Below are positions 50,297-51,438 of a stretch of DNA of 51,438 nt, one piece after another. The notes below the pieces were generated by a model. It was not told where the DNA came from and did not search any database. It saw nothing but the letters and a program-made list of their open reading frames with translations. Numbering within the stretch: the stretch's first letter is position 1; each line of letters starts with the position of its first letter. The DNA is taken from assembly GCA_027008645.1 (NCBI GenBank), contig JALVEE010000004.1, positions 1 to 51,438 of the forward strand, written 5' to 3'. Origin of the DNA: Saprospiraceae bacterium. GTDB taxonomy: Bacteria > Bacteroidota > Bacteroidia > Chitinophagales > Saprospiraceae. The translations under genes and the position numbers were made by a program.

Positions 50297-51049
50297 TTAA
50301 AATTTAGATCCTGAAACTAATCCAAGTCCTAAATAGCCCGGAATTAAAGAATCATTGATTAATGTTATAAATAATCCATTGTGTAAATTCAACTCAATAC
50401 CCAAAAAAGATCTTTCATTGAAATAATATTTATAATTGACACCTACTCCAAAACATAAATCTATATTTCTGTAATGTTCATAATATTCATACAATGGTGC
50501 AGATAATTCTTCGTCTTTATCTATGAAATAAAGATTAAGAATATTTCTTACATTACCCGGATCTTTCATTGATAAATATGTAAGATTTACACCCGCTTGA
50601 AATCCCAACTGATGATGATTAAACAATATATCCGTAGTTATAGATAATCCTACTTCAAAAATATACAGTTGTTGTCTTAATTCTTTTGGTGTAAGAGGTA
50701 AAACTCCTGTATTTTTAAGGTTTTCACGGTCTTTTTCAGAGATGAAAGGATATTTTTCAGTATCATGCCGTGATATTGAAAAAGGACTTTTATGTACTAT
50801 AGTATCTCCATTATAAACAATAGTGAAATAATTATCAACCCTATCCGATTTGAAATAATTAGAAAGAGATGCATACATTCCAATATTATCGGTAAAACTT
50901 CTTATATATTTTAGTTCCATCGTTCTATAGGACACACCCCAGTTTTCTTGCCAAGCTCTATACCATCCTATCTGAAGGGAATTGGATTTTTGTCCAAAAG
51001 AAGAAAAAGCAATAAATAAGAATACAAATAGCAAGATTTTCTTTATCAT
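50297..51049 (-). CDS. Small outer-membrane beta-barrel protein, hypothetical (2)
   Basis: A 250-aa protein from the ATG at 51049 (MIKKILLFVFLFIAFSSFGQ is a typical signal peptide); a GTG at 51118 opens a longer frame but lies upstream of the predicted promoter box. Beta strands alternate (NSLQIGWYRAW, HQLGFQAGVNLTYL, DLCFGVGVNYKYYF, FLGIELNLHNGLFIT), and it ends in KF, a barrel-type C-terminus. It resembles the next gene in size and layout but not clearly in sequence. It is the first gene of the minus-strand operon running to 46974. Confidence 0.65.
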   Translation of the reverse strand: MIKKILLFVFLFIAFSSFGQKSNSLQIGWYRAWQENWGVSYRTMELKYIRSFTDNIGMYASLSNYFKSDRVDNYFTIVYNGDTIVHKSPFSISRHDTEKYPFISEKDRENLKNTGVLPLTPKELRQQLYIFEVGLSITTDILFNHHQLGFQAGVNLTYLSMKDPGNVRNILNLYFIDKDEELSAPLYEYYEHYRNIDLCFGVGVNYKYYFNERSFLGIELNLHNGLFITLINDSLIPGYLGLGLVSGSKF

Positions 51050-51094
51050 AATGCAGAGATTTCTATTATAAAAGTAGCTTAAAGTTTTATAATA

Positions 51095-51102
51095 CAAAGT
51101 TA
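51095..51102 (-). promoter_or_regulatory. Predicted -7 box of the barrel/Kazal operon
   Basis: On the minus strand TAACTTTG matches TAnnTTTG and gives a leader of about 40 nt before the ATG at 51049, supporting that start over the GTG at 51118. No upstream TTTG was found at the right distance. Confidence 0.45.
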
Positions 51103-51409
51103 ATAAATTAAAACACACATCATTATATTCTAGCTGTATATTTTATTAGATATTGATTATTGATAATAGCCCTACATGATATAATGATTCTCAGCAAAAC
51201 ACTCCTTGGCAAAGATGCTTTCGTTATGACACATCTTAAAGCAAAAAAAATTAAGATTTATCATAACGGAAGCTATATTTATATTTTGGTCAAAAGTTGT
51301 CTGTTTTTGTACATATATAGCAACTACACAAGTTAGATATTTGGTACAAATAAAGTGAAATACGTTAAAACTCCATATTTGTGTAATAATATTTACATGA
51401 TTTTTTATT

Positions 51410-51438
51410 TAGAACCCACCTCAATCCTCCCTTACAAG
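51410..51438. repeat. CCTCCCTTAC repeat, truncated by the window end
   Basis: Matches 27436-27464 at 26 of 29 positions. The hairpin arm that follows in the other copy lies beyond the edge. Confidence 0.6.

Larger units (their letters stand above)
51050..51438. other. Right-edge intergenic region, 389 bp
   Basis: Upstream of the barrel operon. It holds a TAACTTTG promoter box (51095-51102, minus), a 50-codon plus-strand ORF at 51184-51336 without recognisable relatives, a degenerate TAGTGTCTG-type unit (about 51297) and the CCTCCCTTAC repeat that runs off the edge. Confidence 0.5.

Noticed and set aside
51184-51336. 50-codon plus-strand ORF near the right edge
   Set aside because: No recognisable family; its 3' half runs through a degenerate repeat unit, so it is probably chance.

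Overview
The window is an AT-rich chromosomal segment from a member of the Bacteroidota, probably an uncultured lineage near Saprospiria/Chitinophagia. Three things point there: secreted proteins with C-terminal type IX secretion (Por) sorting domains (M1 peptidase, FG-GAP propeller, Kazal protein), a PorG-like (DUF6089) barrel, and repeated promoter boxes of the Bacteroidota form TAnnTTTG. The class-level placement is an inference; the phylum is well supported. I see no rRNA or tRNA gene, CRISPR array, prophage or intact insertion sequence.

Layout. 1-5920 (minus strand): the start of a Crp/Fnr regulator, dnaX, one copy of a multicopy AAA-ATPase/PD-(D/E)XK gene, mtaB and cvpA. 6525-13390 (plus): a TetR regulator followed by an export operon (TolC, HlyD, two ABC ATPases, two ABC-2 permeases) laid out like E. 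coli cecR-ybhGFSR, but with YbhF split in two and a TolC added. A bidirectional terminator separates it from clpB. 13539-22401 (minus): clpB, an OsmC-like protein, a secreted M1 peptidase, a small dimeric alpha-beta barrel protein and an OstA/LptA-like envelope protein. 22591-30383: a subtilase, a DegQ-type protease with an alkyltransferase-like (ATL) protein, a PorG-like barrel, then recQ-surE. 30597-32132: the second AAA-ATPase/PD-(D/E)XK copy. 32180-41583 (plus): a three-gene iron(III) ABC importer, a DUF1080-like lipoprotein, a YejM/PbgA-like sulfatase-fold membrane protein, a cation/proton antiporter and radA. 41839-51049: a carboxypeptidase-regulatory-like secreted protein, pgsA (minus), an HTH regulator paired with a seven-repeat propeller protein, and a minus-strand operon of two small barrels, a Kazal-domain T9SS cargo and a lipoprotein.

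Much of the unexplained structure is intergenic. There are several families of short dispersed repeats: a 130-bp element in opposite orientations near 6.1 and 27.5 kb; a short palindrome built on TAGTGTCTG at about five sites; a GCGAAAAAATGAAATGCACC-type motif at many sites, with a variant in the leader of both AAA-ATPase genes; and a 26-nt repeat touching the 3' ends of two unrelated genes. Other notable points are a GC-rich island with competing hairpins at 46.75-46.92 kb, paired operator-like palindromes in the efflux operon, three 31-bp tandem repeats after radA, and promoters so close to start codons that several mRNAs look leaderless. I did not find a convincing new multi-gene system. 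The best candidates for something undescribed are the repeat families with their link to the AAA-ATPase genes, and the GC-rich island.
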